From Tanytarsus gracilentus (Eukaryota; Arthropoda; Insecta; Diptera; Chironomidae): a stretch of 64,000 nt of DNA. This document shows, piece after piece, positions 24,634-38,500 of this stretch. The stretch spans positions 2,192,501-2,256,500 of the forward strand of contig JAXRKN010000045.1 in the NCBI GenBank assembly GCA_038502055.1. Direction: 5' to 3'. The notes beneath the pieces are model-generated. The model had not been told where the DNA came from, searched no databases, and saw only the letters and a program-made list of their open reading frames with translations. Each line of letters begins with the position of its first letter. Position 1 is the stretch's first letter. A program made the position numbers and the translations under genes.

Positions 24634-26264
24634 ATGCGTGAAATTGTTCATATTCAGGCTGGCCAATGTGGCAATCAAATCGGAGCAAAGGTTAATAATT
24701 TATTTTTGTTAAAAACTTAAAAAAATTTGTTAATGAGTAAAACAGAATTAATTTTAACTTTATAAATTTATTAATGTGCGAATCCTTTAATTTTTCTTAC
24801 CTATTTTCCTTTTTTGCCTCAAATTTTTTCTATATTCATAAATTATAAAAATCTTTTAAAAAGTTCACTAAAAAGTTTTCGCTAAACTTTGAAAATCAAT
24901 CACGCACATCAAAATCTCAAAATCAATTTTCTTGTTGAGGTGCGGCATAACGATCATCTTTATATTTTCAGTTTTGGGAAATAATTTCCGAAGAGCACGG
25001 CATAGATGCGACTGGCAGTTACAAGGGCGACTCTGATCTTCAACTGGAGCGCATAAATGTTTATTATAATGAGGCAACAGGAAGCAACAAATATGTTCCA
25101 CGAGCAATTTTGATTGATTTAGAGCCCGGCACGATCGAGAGCTTGAAAATGTCAACTTATGGTCGACTCTTTCGTCCCGATAACTATGTTTTTGGTCAAT
25201 CGGGAGCCGGAAATAATTGGGCTAAGGGTCATTACACTGAAGGTGCAGAACTCGTCGATTCAGTTATGGATGTTGTTAGAAAGGAAACTGAGGGCTGCGA
25301 TTGCCTTCAAGGCTTTCAACTAACTCATTCACTCGGTGGCGGCACCGGAAGTGGAATGGGAACTTTACTCATCTCAAAAATTCGTGAAGAATATCCCGAT
25401 CGCATTATGAACACTTTTTCAGTCGTGCCATCACCAAAAGTCAGTGACACCGTTGTTGAGCCTTACAACTCAACCTTAAGCATTCATCAATTGGTCGAAA
25501 ATACCGATGAAACTTTTTGTATTGACAATGAAGCGCTTTATGATATTTGCTTCCGTACATTGAAGCTAACCACTCCAACTTATGGTGATCTAAATCATCT
25601 CGTTTCATTGACTATGTCAGGTGTTACTACTTGCCTCCGCTTTCCAGGTCAGCTTAATGCTGATTTGCGTAAATTGGCAGTCAACATGGTTCCATTTCCT
25701 CGATTGCATTTCTTTATGCCTGGATTTGCTCCACTAGTAGCGCGTGGCTCACAGCAATATCGATCATTATCAGTTCCTGAGCTCGCTCAACAAATGTTTG
25801 ATAGTAAAAACATGATGGCTGCATGTGATCCACGTCATGGACGTTACTTAACAGTTGCTGCAATTTTCCGCGGTCGAATGTCAATGAAGGAAATTGATGA
25901 GCAAATGTTATCGATTCAGAATAGAAATAGCAGCTATTTCGTTGAGTGGATTCCGAACAATGTCAAAACAGCCGTTTGTGATATTCCACCTAAAGGATTA
26001 AAAATGTCGGCAACATTCATCGGCAATTCAACAGCAATTCAAGAGCTCTTTCGAAGAATTTCCGAACAATTTACTTGCATGTTTCGTCGAAAAGCATTTT
26101 TGCATTGGTACACGAGCGAAGGCATGGATGAGATGGAATTCACAGAAGCTGAGAGCAACATGAATGACTTAATCAGCGAATATCAACAATATCAAGAGGC
26201 AACTGCCGATGAGTATGCCGAATTTGATGAGTCAAAGCTTCGTGAAAAAGAGTTTGATTGTTAA
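24634..26264 (+). CDS. divergent beta-tubulin, 449 aa
   Basis: Two exons, 24634-24690 and 24972-26264, with the intron after codon 19 as in many beta-tubulin genes. The protein starts MREIVHIQAGQCGNQIG: the MREI autoregulation signal and the nucleotide loop are intact, and GGGTGSGMGT (T4 loop), EPYN, LNADLRKLAVN and FRRKAFLHWYT are all present, so it should form a GTP-binding dimer with alpha-tubulin. It departs from the standard isotype in two places. The segment after EPGT reads IESLKMSTYGRLF instead of the usual MDSVRSGPFGQIF. The C-terminal tail reads ADEYAEFDESKLREKEFDC, with no glutamate run, a degraded EGEF axoneme motif, two lysines and one arginine, and a terminal cysteine. It is likely a specialised isotype (testis or sensory cell, inference). 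It converges on Dync2h1 268 bp away. Confidence 0.93.
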
Positions 26265-26420
26265 GGAAAATTTGATGAGAAATTTGCTAAAATTACTAAA
26301 ATCATGTGTGAAAAAATTGAGAATTAACATTTGATGAAATTAATTTTGAAAAATTACTAGATGGAAATTTAATGCCAATTCAGCCCTTTTTGGTATGAAA
26401 GAATTGAAGTAAAATAATTT

Positions 26421-26426
26421 AATAAA
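26421..26426 (+). terminator. polyadenylation signal of beta-tubulin
   Basis: AATAAA, followed at once by a second overlapping AATAAAA, about 157 bp after the tubulin stop. It lies between the convergent tubulin and Dync2h1 coding ends. Confidence 0.5.
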
Positions 26427-26492
26427 AATAAAACTAGGTTCAAATCCTATATTTAAAAATTTTGTGATTAGAAGATTCCTTTTTTTTGAAAT

Positions 26493-26498
26493 TTTATT
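26493..26498 (-). terminator. polyadenylation signal of Dync2h1
   Basis: AATAAA on the minus strand, 35 bp beyond the Dync2h1 stop codon. The tubulin signal is 67 bp away on the other strand, so the 3' UTRs probably abut or overlap. Confidence 0.5.
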
Positions 26499-26532
26499 TT
26501 GAGCATTTTTTAAATTTCACAAAAAATTATTT

Positions 26533-29500
26533 TTAATTCATCGGAACAATGAATGATGTTCCCGAATAAATTATGTCGGTCCTCTCCAACGACGTGCTTA
26601 TTTTAATTGTGCACAAAAGTTTCTCACGTGAATAATTTGAATATAAAGGCACTGCAAACGTGCTAGGCTCATCATTTTCAACTGCTTTTGGTGCTTCTTT
26701 AAAGTAGATGTAGACATTTCCTGTCATTTTATTTCCATTAATGCCATCAGATGCAACAAGTTTGTTCCTTTCGAATCCAAGTCCGTCAACGATTAAAGGT
26801 GAAATTTTTATGACTTTTTTGTTTTTCATCGATTCGAATTTTGCATCGTCGATAAATGACTCCAAAATCAAGTCACTTGCTGACACTTTTAAGTCTCGTG
26901 ATGTCACCAACTTAACGGTTGACAAAAATGAGTCGACATTGAAAATCTTAGCAAAATCAATTTCATTAATTGGTTCATCGAGTCGATTGATAAACTTAAG
27001 AACCATCTGAATTCGTATAGTTACAGATTTTAAAAATTCAGATGCCATTTTTGGTCCCTGCCAAATTTTACGCCACTCATAAGGAACTGAATTATCACTT
27101 AAGATTAGTAAAATATTTTTATCAGAATTCGAGATGGAATTGAGATCAATGGATTGGAATTTAGTGAGAGTATCGGATATTTTTGATGAAAGCTCTGCAG
27201 CCAAAGTAATTTCAGATGTCTTAAAGAGCCTCCAAGGGTTGACATCTTCTGAATTTAGATCACTTTTAATTTTTGAAAGTGAATCGAGATCAGTTGACTG
27301 AAAAATTGAATGGATTATTTGATAATTTTGAAAATAAATTTTAAACCTACATTTTTGAATTTTTTCCACATGATTATCAGCGGTCGAATTCTTTTCTCGT
27401 AATTTTCACTGTCATCGATGTTGAAGTAAATTTTTCTCAAGTCCTTCAATAAATTCCTGCAAACTGCGATGTTTCTTGAAACTGATGAAGTTGGTGAGAG
27501 TCCAAACATTTCAGGTTTTGAGTCACTGCCTTCGATTTTCATGAGTGCACTTTGATACTCTTCAATACTGTTTGCGTTTGGAATTGAGATGTTGAAAAAT
27601 TTTGGTATCCATTTTGCGTTCATGATTTTTGAGTCGAAATATTCGTTGACCATTGAAATTAATTTCTAAAAATTTAAAAAATTTGAAATAATTTTCTATA
27701 TCAATTTTATTTCTTAACAAACCTCAAAATCTTGATCATTATCAACTCGACCGCCATAAACAATCTTCTCTAACAATCCTTTTAAAATTGTCCAGTCAAC
27801 GTTGTAAGATTTTCCATTGGACGTTATTATAAAATCCATCGCAGCTCTTACATCTGCATCACCAAATTCATACCACTTGCACCATCCTTGCGGTATGAAA
27901 TTTCTTCTCTCTTGTAAAATTGAGTGGAGGATGAAAAGTGCCACAAATAATTTCATGTGACGATAATCGCGATTTTCCTTTAAAATTGCTTGATTTTGTT
28001 CGATAAGATTGAAAATTTTGTGTTTGATGCCGTTCGGTGGTTCCATAAGTAATTTTTTGCATTTATTGACGAGATGCTTCGGAATATTTTTGTCAGTTTC
28101 ACAAACATAAATTAATCTGAATTTTTCGTCAATTTTAAGTGATTTTAATTTAAGTTCAATGGTTTGCATAAATTGAGGCATAAGATGGACATTTTTAACG
28201 CAAATTATTCTTCCTTCTTCGGCCGATGCGATCACAAGATTTAAATTTGAATTTTCTTGACCTTTTCCAACATAAATTTCAGAAAATTGAGTCTTTGAAA
28301 TTTCTTTAATTTCTCTCGTTGGATCCGCGCCATTCGATGCAATCACCAAAATTGGTTCATTACTCTCGACCTCAGATAAAAGTTGCTTAATACCCGATTG
28401 AATGAAAGCATCACTCTTCAAACTCAACATGTTCGAGGTAACTGAGTTGATGACATTCAACATTTGATCAGGTCTGAAAATTTGATAAATCAAAAGTCTT
28501 TGAAATTCCGTTACTTGAATGCTGGGAAAATCTTTCTGAACATTTTCAGTCGCGTCAATGAATTTTCTCCAATCGAAATCATTTTCGAGATTTAATTTTT
28601 GATAAAAAGTTTGATGTTGTTGGTTTAAACTCGATAACTTTGGATGAAGTTCCTTTTTGATCCATTTTGGTAAATTTCCATCGATAATTGCATCTGCAGC
28701 GTCAGCAAAATTAAAAATGAACATTTCCCATTCGATGTCTGGAACTTTTTTCTTAAAAGCACACCGACACACGTTGAGTGCAAGTTGAGATTGTTCTGAT
28801 CTCTTCACCGATCGATTAAGTATAAAATATGTCTTTTTAACAATCTCAACAAATGGATCGGATAGTTCACCATAATCCTTTTGCTTGTCGAGAACCTCCA
28901 AGAAAATTTTAGTGAACGAATTTGGATTGAGTTCGTAAATTTTGCCGATTCCAACATAAAATGAAGCAGACTGACTGCAAATTTCCCGATATTGATTGTA
29001 GTTGTCGAAAAGTTTCACACGAATTTCATGACTTTCATTGAGAGATTTTTCAATATCGATGCTGCTCTCTTTAATTTGATTGAGAGTTGCCAGGAGCTTT
29101 TCGTTTTTCAAGATATCACCTTCAGCGTGCGAAAGCTCTTCGAGAAGTTTGTCCTAGAAATTGAGATTTAAAATAAATAATTAAAATTTTTAAAAAATAT
29201 TGAGTTCAAAAATTGTTAAAAATTACAAAAAATATCGCTTAAAATTTTAATTTTAATAGAACGTTTCTCACCTGAAGTTTAATTTTCTCCTGCATTAATT
29301 TTCCTTCATTTTCGAGCAGCTCAACTCGCTTCTTTTCCGTCTCTGGATGTTTAATCGAAATCCATCGTGATAAAAGTTGATCTGTCAATCCCGATGAGGT
29401 CAATGTGAATGGAATAATTGTCACATTTGCATTGATGTCGCCACTCAAGAATTTTACTTCATTTGAAGTTGTCAGAATGAGTCGAAAATCTTCATGAAGG

Positions 29501-32500
29501 TCGATAAATTTATTTCCAATGTGCATCATTTTTTTGTTAAACCTTGAATGAACTCGCATGGTTAGGAGAGATAAAAGTGGTGCCGCAAAATTTTGTGTAA
29601 TGTCATCGATAATCAAAACTTTTCCAAATCTCACACCCAACTCGAGATTGTAAGTAAATCTTTCGTCATTTTGATTTAAAATTTCGAATTTAATTGAAAT
29701 CTTTGATTTTAAATAAGCTGCAAGCCATTTCGAAGCACTTCCAGTTGGATCTAATAGAAGCGGAATTGGAGAAGTTGCAAAGGGTAAATCGAGATATTTT
29801 GCTATCAATGCTGCATTCTCGATTGACTGCTTATCTGATGACAAACCCATGCTTTCCCAAACCAACTTATCTTGATCGCTGTAAATCACTTCCTCAAGAT
29901 TTAATTTCATATGTAGCGACTCGCATATGTTACTCAAATATTTAGCTCGATCTTCTTCAAGCATATGCGACAAGTGAGTTATGCACAATGAAATCATGAT
30001 CGATTGTTTATCAAGATTTTTAATCTCTGAATTTATCGTCTCAAGTTCGAGTGTCCAATTTTGATATTCTGAGCTCAACTTTTCAACCAGCACTTCTGTG
30101 GATTTTAAAGTGTTTCGAGTTTCCTCAAGTTTAATTTCAAGAACTGCTGCTTCCTGTTAAAAAATATTTATGAGAGGTGGATTTAAAATTAAATCTCTTA
30201 GGATTAAAAAAATTCAATTTGAAATCCGGATTTAGATTTTAATACTTTCAAATCAAGATTAAATTTAATCCAAGATTTAAAAAATTAATCTAACCTGTGT
30301 ATATCCATTGAGTTGCTCAGAAAGTTCTTTAACTTTCACATTGACGTCGTCAATTCCTGTCGAAAGTGATTTCATTTGGTTTTCAGTTTTCTCAAGATTT
30401 CTCTGCAGCTCATTTTGTTCCCTCTCGAGAGGTTTAATGCTTTGAATGACCTTTGAATATTTTACACATGCTAACACCCAGGAAGCGAGTGGAGCAGCGG
30501 CAGCTGAAGCTCTCTTAGCATTTCTTGGATCAAATGAATCTGATTTGCTTTCAATAAGTCGCTCAACTTCTGCACAATTTTCAGGACTAATCAAACTCGG
30601 ATTTAATGATCGAATGTCCTCTTTGACACCTCTTTTAGCCAAAAATGATTTCATGCTGTTCCATGATGTATCTCTAATGCCCATAAGTCTTAAAACTCCT
30701 TCAAGAATGTCTCTAATAATTTCGGGAGGCGCTCGAAGCGATCGAATTTCAGACAATGCTTCAGTTTTAATTTGACCCACAGCAACGCTAGCTTCCTTCA
30801 ACAGTGGCTCAACTAAACTCAATTCTCTCTCAATTTCTACTTTTCTAACTTTTAAAATTTCTCCATTTTCTTCTGTTTTTGCTTTTAATTTCATCATGTC
30901 AGTTTTTTGATCGTTTGCACTTTTCATGGTTGTTGAAATCATTTCGAGTGCCTGATTTGCGAGTTGACGTTTTTCAGCCAAAGCTTTTTCTTTTTCCTTT
31001 GCGTCGTCTTTCAATTTTGCAACATATTTGTAGGCATCAGATAGCTTTTGAATGCCCAACTCAAGTTTTGTCTTGCTGCTCATTTTTCTCTTCTCAGTTT
31101 GAAGATGAATCAAGTAATAAGTTTTAATGAGTTGAATTGATCTTTTGGGCGAGTCAATCCATGGTCCGCAATCATCATTAATTATGTTCTCAAAATATTT
31201 TGGAGATATCTCAACATTACTCGAAAGATTCACGTCATTTTTCATGAGTTTAAAAACGCTTTCGCATAAAATTTGTTTCGTTCCCATCGAAAGGTCTTGA
31301 AGCCAGAGAAATTCTGTTTTTGTGTAGAGGGATTTGTAGGTTTTAAGAATGTCTTGAAATTGTGTTGTTGTTGTTTCGAGTGACACAACTAAATGAAGAT
31401 TGTTTTTCACTCCTAAAAAAAGTTTTAAATAATTATTAGCCGTTAAATTTTTTTGTACAACTTACGATTTAAGAAAAACGACACCAAACTCTCCTGATAG
31501 CCTTCTAGCTGAGCAGCACCTTTAAGTGAATTTGCAATCGTTTCCAAATCATCTCCAAATAAATTTTCATTCATAAAAGAATCTTCCAAAATTGCTTCGC
31601 ATGATTTTAAAATTTCGGGAAAGAAATTAATCCAAACTTGATCGATGTACAAAATTGCGACTTCATTCTCAAGACCGCATGTCTGCATCGCTAGTTTTAA
31701 GTCGTTTGAAAATTCATTGAGTGAATAATTTTTAGTGATTTGTGGGTAAAAGATTTTTATGTTTAAAATCGTGCATGCAATAATTGTTGACTCGAACCTT
31801 CCAGATCCTAATTTTCCAGCAAGGCAAATATTTTTACCAGGTCGACTTAACGCTCGAATTATCGACGATACTGACTTCATTAATTCATTTGTGACTGGAA
31901 TGTCAATGATGGCCGACTCAGAATTACAAATCGGTAAATTTTTCTCAATCATTTCGCTCCAATTTTGAGCGTCGATCATTTGAAATTGTGAAGATTTTGC
32001 TGAAGTTTGGATGAAAAAGTTTTCATTCGGTTCAAATTTAATGCTAAAATATTTTGAGTTTTGTCTCAAAATGTCGTTGAAAATCATGTCATGTTCAATG
32101 TTCATCAAACGATCACCAAAAATTCTCGATAATTCGTAGAAAAATCCATAAGTGAAATTATCGGGTGGGTAGTGAGTTAGTCCAAGAATCCACTCTTCAA
32201 TCATCTTCGGTGTAAATTTATAGTGATTGCTCATGTCAGGTGTAAAATTTCTCTTGATCTCATTAAAAATGTCCAACATAATCTCGCACATTTTCTCTAT
32301 TTTTATCGATGAATTTTTAAATTTAGTAAAAGCCGAAGATAAAAAACTGATGATGATGTTCTGCATGTCACTCTCATTTGGGTATGAAGTTAACAAAATA
32401 TTGCATTTTGAGATAAATCTCTCAGATATATTTTGCTTGTTAATGTCCGTTAAAGTTCCACAAATTTGCAAACCACTGACGGAAATCCATTCGAGATTTT

Positions 32501-35500
32501 CTGAATAAAATCCACTTCGGTTGATAATTTGAAGCAGAAGCTCGATCACTTCACTTGTGCCTAAAAATTTAAAAATTTAAATATTTTGAACCATTTTAAT
32601 TTTTCAAACTTACCCCAACTGTCAATTGGACATAAGTCGATATTTTTCATAAACAAAATGACGCGCGATTGCTTTGGCTTGTACTCTTTTCCTCGAATGC
32701 CAGACACCACCAAGCAATTTTGTTTCAAAATATTTAAAACTTGATTGGAGCTAAGTTGAGCGCTGCAGTTGACCGTCACAAGTTGATAACCTGTAAATTC
32801 CGTCACAATTGAGTTTATTATTAAACTTTTCCCATTTCCGTTTGGCCCAGAGATTATGAATGATGGTTTTTCTGGATTTTTTAGAGCATTTCTTAAAATA
32901 TCGCATGATGATTTCACTGAAGCTGTTTGATAGAGAAGTGTTTCGTAATTTTCATCAGTAGCACTTGAGCTTTGAATGTCATCGGATGTATAAATGTCAA
33001 CAATATTCCGGAATTTGTTGAAATATAAATATTCAGCGTGATTTGGGTCACTCGTGTAAACGTTGAATTTATCAAGAATCTGCAAGTAATTTAAATTATT
33101 TAATATTTAAATGTAGTTTTTTGAAGGGGTTGTTTGTAAATTACGTCAGCGTGTCATAATTTACAAACGACCCTTAAAAATTATTTGAATTTAAAGACAT
33201 CACTCACCATATTTGTAAATTTGTTTCTTTCCTTTGGATAAATCATCGCGTTTAGTGCTTTGACTAATTCCACTACAAACTCATCATTTGTTTCTACATT
33301 TGGAATTACATTAAGGACATTCCTCACTATGCTGATTTCATTAAACTGAATTGGTTGATTAATTTCTTTGAATGAGCTTAAAGAACTCTCTAAATATTTT
33401 TCAATCAACATTTGAATCATTTCAGAGTTCTCATGTCTTGATATCCACGAATCAACCAGTGACATTGCTGGTAAATCTTCTGAACTAAATTTGACGATTC
33501 CCATTCGAGAAATTGTAGCTGGAGATGCGTTAACCAAGTCGTGAGTTTCAAAAATAAAATTCACATTACTGCCAAATTGAATTCGCCATCCAGACGGCAA
33601 TGTCAGCAATTTATTGTCATCGAGCACTGAATTTAGTGCTTCAATCCATTCGGGATCAACATCGCCATCACAAATTATCCAAGAAGTGACATCAAGTGGT
33701 TCACTATTGACAGCAATTGCTGTTTGTGTGAGAACTCCATCATACCATTGTCGAGTATTGATATCGAGTCGACCCAATAGTTGTGACCTCTCCATTGATT
33801 TCGGTGAAATTATGTAAGTTCGAATTGTTTTATGCATCGATGTAAGAACAGATTTAAGCACTGAAATCACCGTACTTTTACCTGAACTTGGTGGACCAAA
33901 AACAGCAACGCCAATTCTCTTATTAAGTTGTTCATAAAGTTCAACACATTTGTCAACCTGTCTCTCATTCTTAGTCAATCCCATCATCTTAAAAGTTTCA
34001 TCAATTTTAGCTCTAAAATCTTCATTTGCATCCGATGTGACATTCAATCCAGGAAAAACATCCTCAAGCAACATCTGAAATCTTTTACAATCGCTAAGTG
34101 TCAATTTTGACATGACATTTGGTCGAAGTGATTGAACAACGATTTTCATCTCTTCTTGTAGAGAAAGCTCTTGATTTAATCTAACTTTGCTTAGTGATTT
34201 TCCACACGCACCAAGAACAGTTTTAAGTTCACGAAGACCCCAATCGTAATGTCGTTGAGGCGAAAGAAGTTTGCTGTAAAAATTTCAAGATTTTTTGTAA
34301 ATTATATTTAGAAAAAATAAATTCCTCACAAAATTTTAAAAAAGTTCTAATAAATACTGATGAAATTAACAAACGATCCCAAAAGCTTTAAAAAAATTTA
34401 AATTTATCTCAAAAAAAATTAATCAAACATAACAAACTCACTTTGACAAATCAAAAAGTTCCACAATTCTTTTTCCAATTTCTTCAGCATTTTTGAATCC
34501 TTCAATGAACAACATGACTTTAGCAATTTCTTTAGGTTCTGGTTGCTGCATGACAATTGGTCTAAAAAGAGCTTGCAGGTTTGATGGAAGCTGATTTCTT
34601 CCGCCGTAATCTTCATCTGCTGGATTTAGGGTTACGAATATGCAAGCATGCCGGTTGAGAGAAATCTAAAATCAGAAAATGTCAAATTATTTATGATCAT
34701 TAAAATCTCATTTATATTTTGTACCCATGAATTTAAATTCAACTCACATTTTTATCGAGCATATGAACCACTTCCTGTTTTTCCTTCAATGCAATTTGCA
34801 ATGGTTGAATCAACATAGCAATTGCCGATAAAGTTTCCTCTTGAAGTCTATTGAATTCATCAAAACAAGCCCAAGCACCGCATCTTGATATTCCAGTAAG
34901 AATCAACGCCATTGCTGATGTGTCAATATTTTCATTGCAGTTGAACACTAAAACCATTCGACCCATCATGGCACCGAGTGACTTAACACACTCAGTCTTG
35001 CCAGTTCCAGCTTTACCAAATGGATTACCACCAAGACCGAGATACATAGCTTGCGTTAGTGTTAGATAGCAGTTGTGGGTGAGAGTCGTGTAAACTAACT
35101 TGTTGTAATTTCCAAGAAACTCATAAGAATATTCAAATTCAGCATTGACGGCTTTGATGCTGATTGTCTCATTTCTAGAGTTGAAGTAGAATTTAAGTTG
35201 TTGAAGCCAATGCCAGTCATTAAGGTTAGTCACATTATGTCTCATGAGATATTCAACTGTCGTGACATGATGAACAAGATCAAAAAGTAAAGCTCGAATT
35301 TTAAGTTGTGTCAAGGAGCTTTCAGACTTTTGAAGCATTAAAGAAAATGCATTGATCTCATTTTTGAGGTTATTCAAAGTATTTGAAAGTGTCATCGACG
35401 TGATTGACTTTTCAAGCTTCGATGTGAAATTTATCGAGTTTATCAAGCATAAAATTTGCATGGGAAATTTCTCAATAACATCTAAACTCATTTCATTACG

Positions 35501-38500
35501 TTGATAGCAAAAACGGATTTGATTCTTAAGAGTTAATTTAATTTCCTCATCGAGTTTACTGAGCCAAGTTTCTACAGCTTCTGAGGTAACGATTGGTGAT
35601 TGAAGACTTACGATGTCTCCCTCAGAACTTCGAATTGCTTTAATTTTCATGTTTTTGTCCTCGGTTGAAAGATCAAGTTTGTGAATGCCTAAAAAATTAT
35701 TAAATTATTTATTACGTTTGTCAAAATTTTAAAATTCATAGAACACTTTTTGTGTTAATTTATACAAAATTTTCACACATTGGCATCGTAAGGTAGGTAA
35801 TTTTAATTTAATCCACTGAGATTAAAAATATTAATTTAATCTCGAGTTTAAATTTTTATCTTCTGTTAATTTAAAATAACTTAGTAATTTTTCTCACCTG
35901 GAAACAATTTTCCAATATGCTTTTGCAAAATATTCTCCTTACTGGCTTGTCCCAAAATCTCCAATAAATCATCGTCACTAAGGAAATAAAATCTAGGAAA
36001 TATGTCACGTTTTCCCGTCATATAAGTCGTCAGAGTATTTTGACAATGTTGAAGTTGATTCAGCAATGATTCGATTATCATTTGAATGTTGTTAACTTTA
36101 GCTAGTGAAATCACTTTTGGATTGCTCGCAACATCCCTCATGATGTACCGAAAATCTTTGTCAATTCTATTAAAGCTTGTGTCGCCATGCTTTAGAGTTC
36201 CATTAGCAAAAATTGGTTCGAGATAAATCCATTTCTTTTGAATTTGACATAAATTACTAAGAATGAATGAGAGAATGTTGAGTTTATTTTCCCAAAGCTC
36301 AATTTGATCCATAAATGAGTCGGTCGCGACAGTATTTTTAGCTGACTGTAAAAGACACTGATTATCGCCAATTTTGTTGAGTGACTCTTGAAAATCTTTA
36401 ATTAGCATCATCGTTTCACTTCGACTGTCGACATGAGTGAAAAGTTTGAGATTTGCTACGACTGACCACTGCTCAAGTTCAGTGATTGCTTGACGCACAA
36501 TTTGCTCTGAATATGCTTGATGAACAATCGCTTTGACTTCAGAAGAATTTTCAGCCAATTTTGGAGCGTACTTGAGGACATCCGAAAGTTTAATGTCGTG
36601 ATATGATTTTGGTGGTAGTCCAATGCTATTAAAAATGCTCGCCCAGTGTTTGTCACTAAGTGAATCAGATTGAAGAATTGTTAAAGTTGGTAAAATGCTT
36701 CTGAACTTCTCAATTTGCTTCTTAATTCTCATCGCTGGAATTGTGATCATGTTGTTGGTCTTGCCTTCCCACTTTGAGAGAAAATCTGCAAACATGTAGG
36801 GTTTACGTCGGTAGACTGACCAATCTTCTTCTTCAATCGTGTCATAGTCGGATAGAAAATCTTCAAAAATTATCCACTGCTCGCCATGCTTTTTAATGTC
36901 GTCTTCGATCGTTTGGAATTTATCATTTAAATCTTTTGTGAAAGTTGCGTTAACCTTTTCACACTCGGCACTGTTAAAAATAAATAAAATGTAAAAATAA
37001 ATTTTGAAAACTTTAACGGATTTTTATGGATTTAAATCTTGAATGAAATTAAATCTCCTTTTACATAGATTAAATTTTAATCCAAGATTAAAATAAATCC
37101 GAATGCATTTGAAATATTAAAATTTAAAATGTTGAACCGCACACGGATTGGAAAAATTAATTAGCAAAAGTTTTAGGATAAAAAGTTAACTTACAGCAGC
37201 AAATCTCTCCTCTCCAAAAATTCCACCCATTGCAATTTTCTCTCCTTGAAAATTTCAAAGTCAATTTCGCTGTTTGACTCGAGATCCTTCAGAGTGTCTT
37301 CCCACTTAATCAAGAACTTTTCAGCATCATTGTTGAGTGAATTAATTTTCCCCAATAAACTATCCTTAATGGCTTCGAGTTGTCCTTGCAAAAGAACTTG
37401 ATGGTTGTCAACTAATGGTAGCAATTTTTCCCATTGAACAACAAGCGAGTCGAGGGAACCAACCGTCTCTTTACACCATCCAAGCATGCAAGTATTTTTA
37501 GCTTGAACATTCTTCAAAAGCTCCGTCATTCTTGGGAGATCTTGAACGATTTTCTCATATTTAAAGCTCGCACTTATGATTCCATTATCGTCATTTGGAA
37601 TGTGCTGAAGAACATTTAAAGCTGTTGTGATGTACTCGTGAAGAATTGAATTATCTTCGAGGATTGACGATCTCAAACTGACTGAAAGAGTTTCCCAAAA
37701 ACTTCGGGCTATAAATTCAATATGAGACCGAACTGGTGCGACGTTAACTACAAAACAGTCAATTCGTTCTTCCGACCTAAAAAAATTAAATGTTTAAAAT
37801 TTTGACGGTTAAATTTTTTCCAACTCACTTTTGAATTTTAGCAATTTTCTGACTGAAATTTTTGCATGACTTGAAATTTTTATCCCAATCTTCCCACGTT
37901 GACAAATGAACCTGGCATAAATTCTCCAAATTGACACATCCAAGTGACACCCATGGCAGCCATAAATCTCTAAATTCACACAATCTCAAAAAATTTCTCT
38001 CAGCTCGATCGTAAAGTGATTTAAATTTCGAACGATTTCTCTCAACCATGACTCTAAAGAGTTGATTGCTGTTGTCTGAAAATCCATGAAAATGCAGCGG
38101 CATCTCAACATATTTTCTAATTTGCGAATAATATTCGAATCGAATCTCCTCAAACGTTGGTCTGAATTGAAGTTCTTGATTTCGAAAAACTAAGTCGACA
38201 TTAATGTCCGGTAGTTTTTCTTTGCTGTCAACTAAGAAAACGATTAATTGATGTTCGAGAGCTTTATAAAGTTGATAATCCCAGTGAAGCTTGAAAAGGT
38301 GAAGATTCGTGTAACCTTTACGTTCGAGGGTTGCAATTGAACTTCGGAGGGTTTTAAGCTCTTCTTTCCAGATGTTTGACTGCTTTAAGAGATCAGTGTT
38401 CATTAACTTGATTATCTGGAAAGAAAAAATATTAAAAATTTTTCAGTTATATAAAAAAATCACTCACAGATTTTTTAAAGTTTTCATGATATCCTGACAG

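Noticed and set aside
26434..26450. tRNA-like AGGTTCAAATCCT after the tubulin gene
   Set aside because: No acceptor, D or anticodon arms around it; it lies in the tubulin 3' region.
34419..34616. 65-codon minus-strand ORF inside Dync2h1
   Set aside because: It is a wrong frame of exon 9 (34442-34665); the exon's true frame carries the conserved AAA1 segment NPADEDYGGRNQLPSNLQ.
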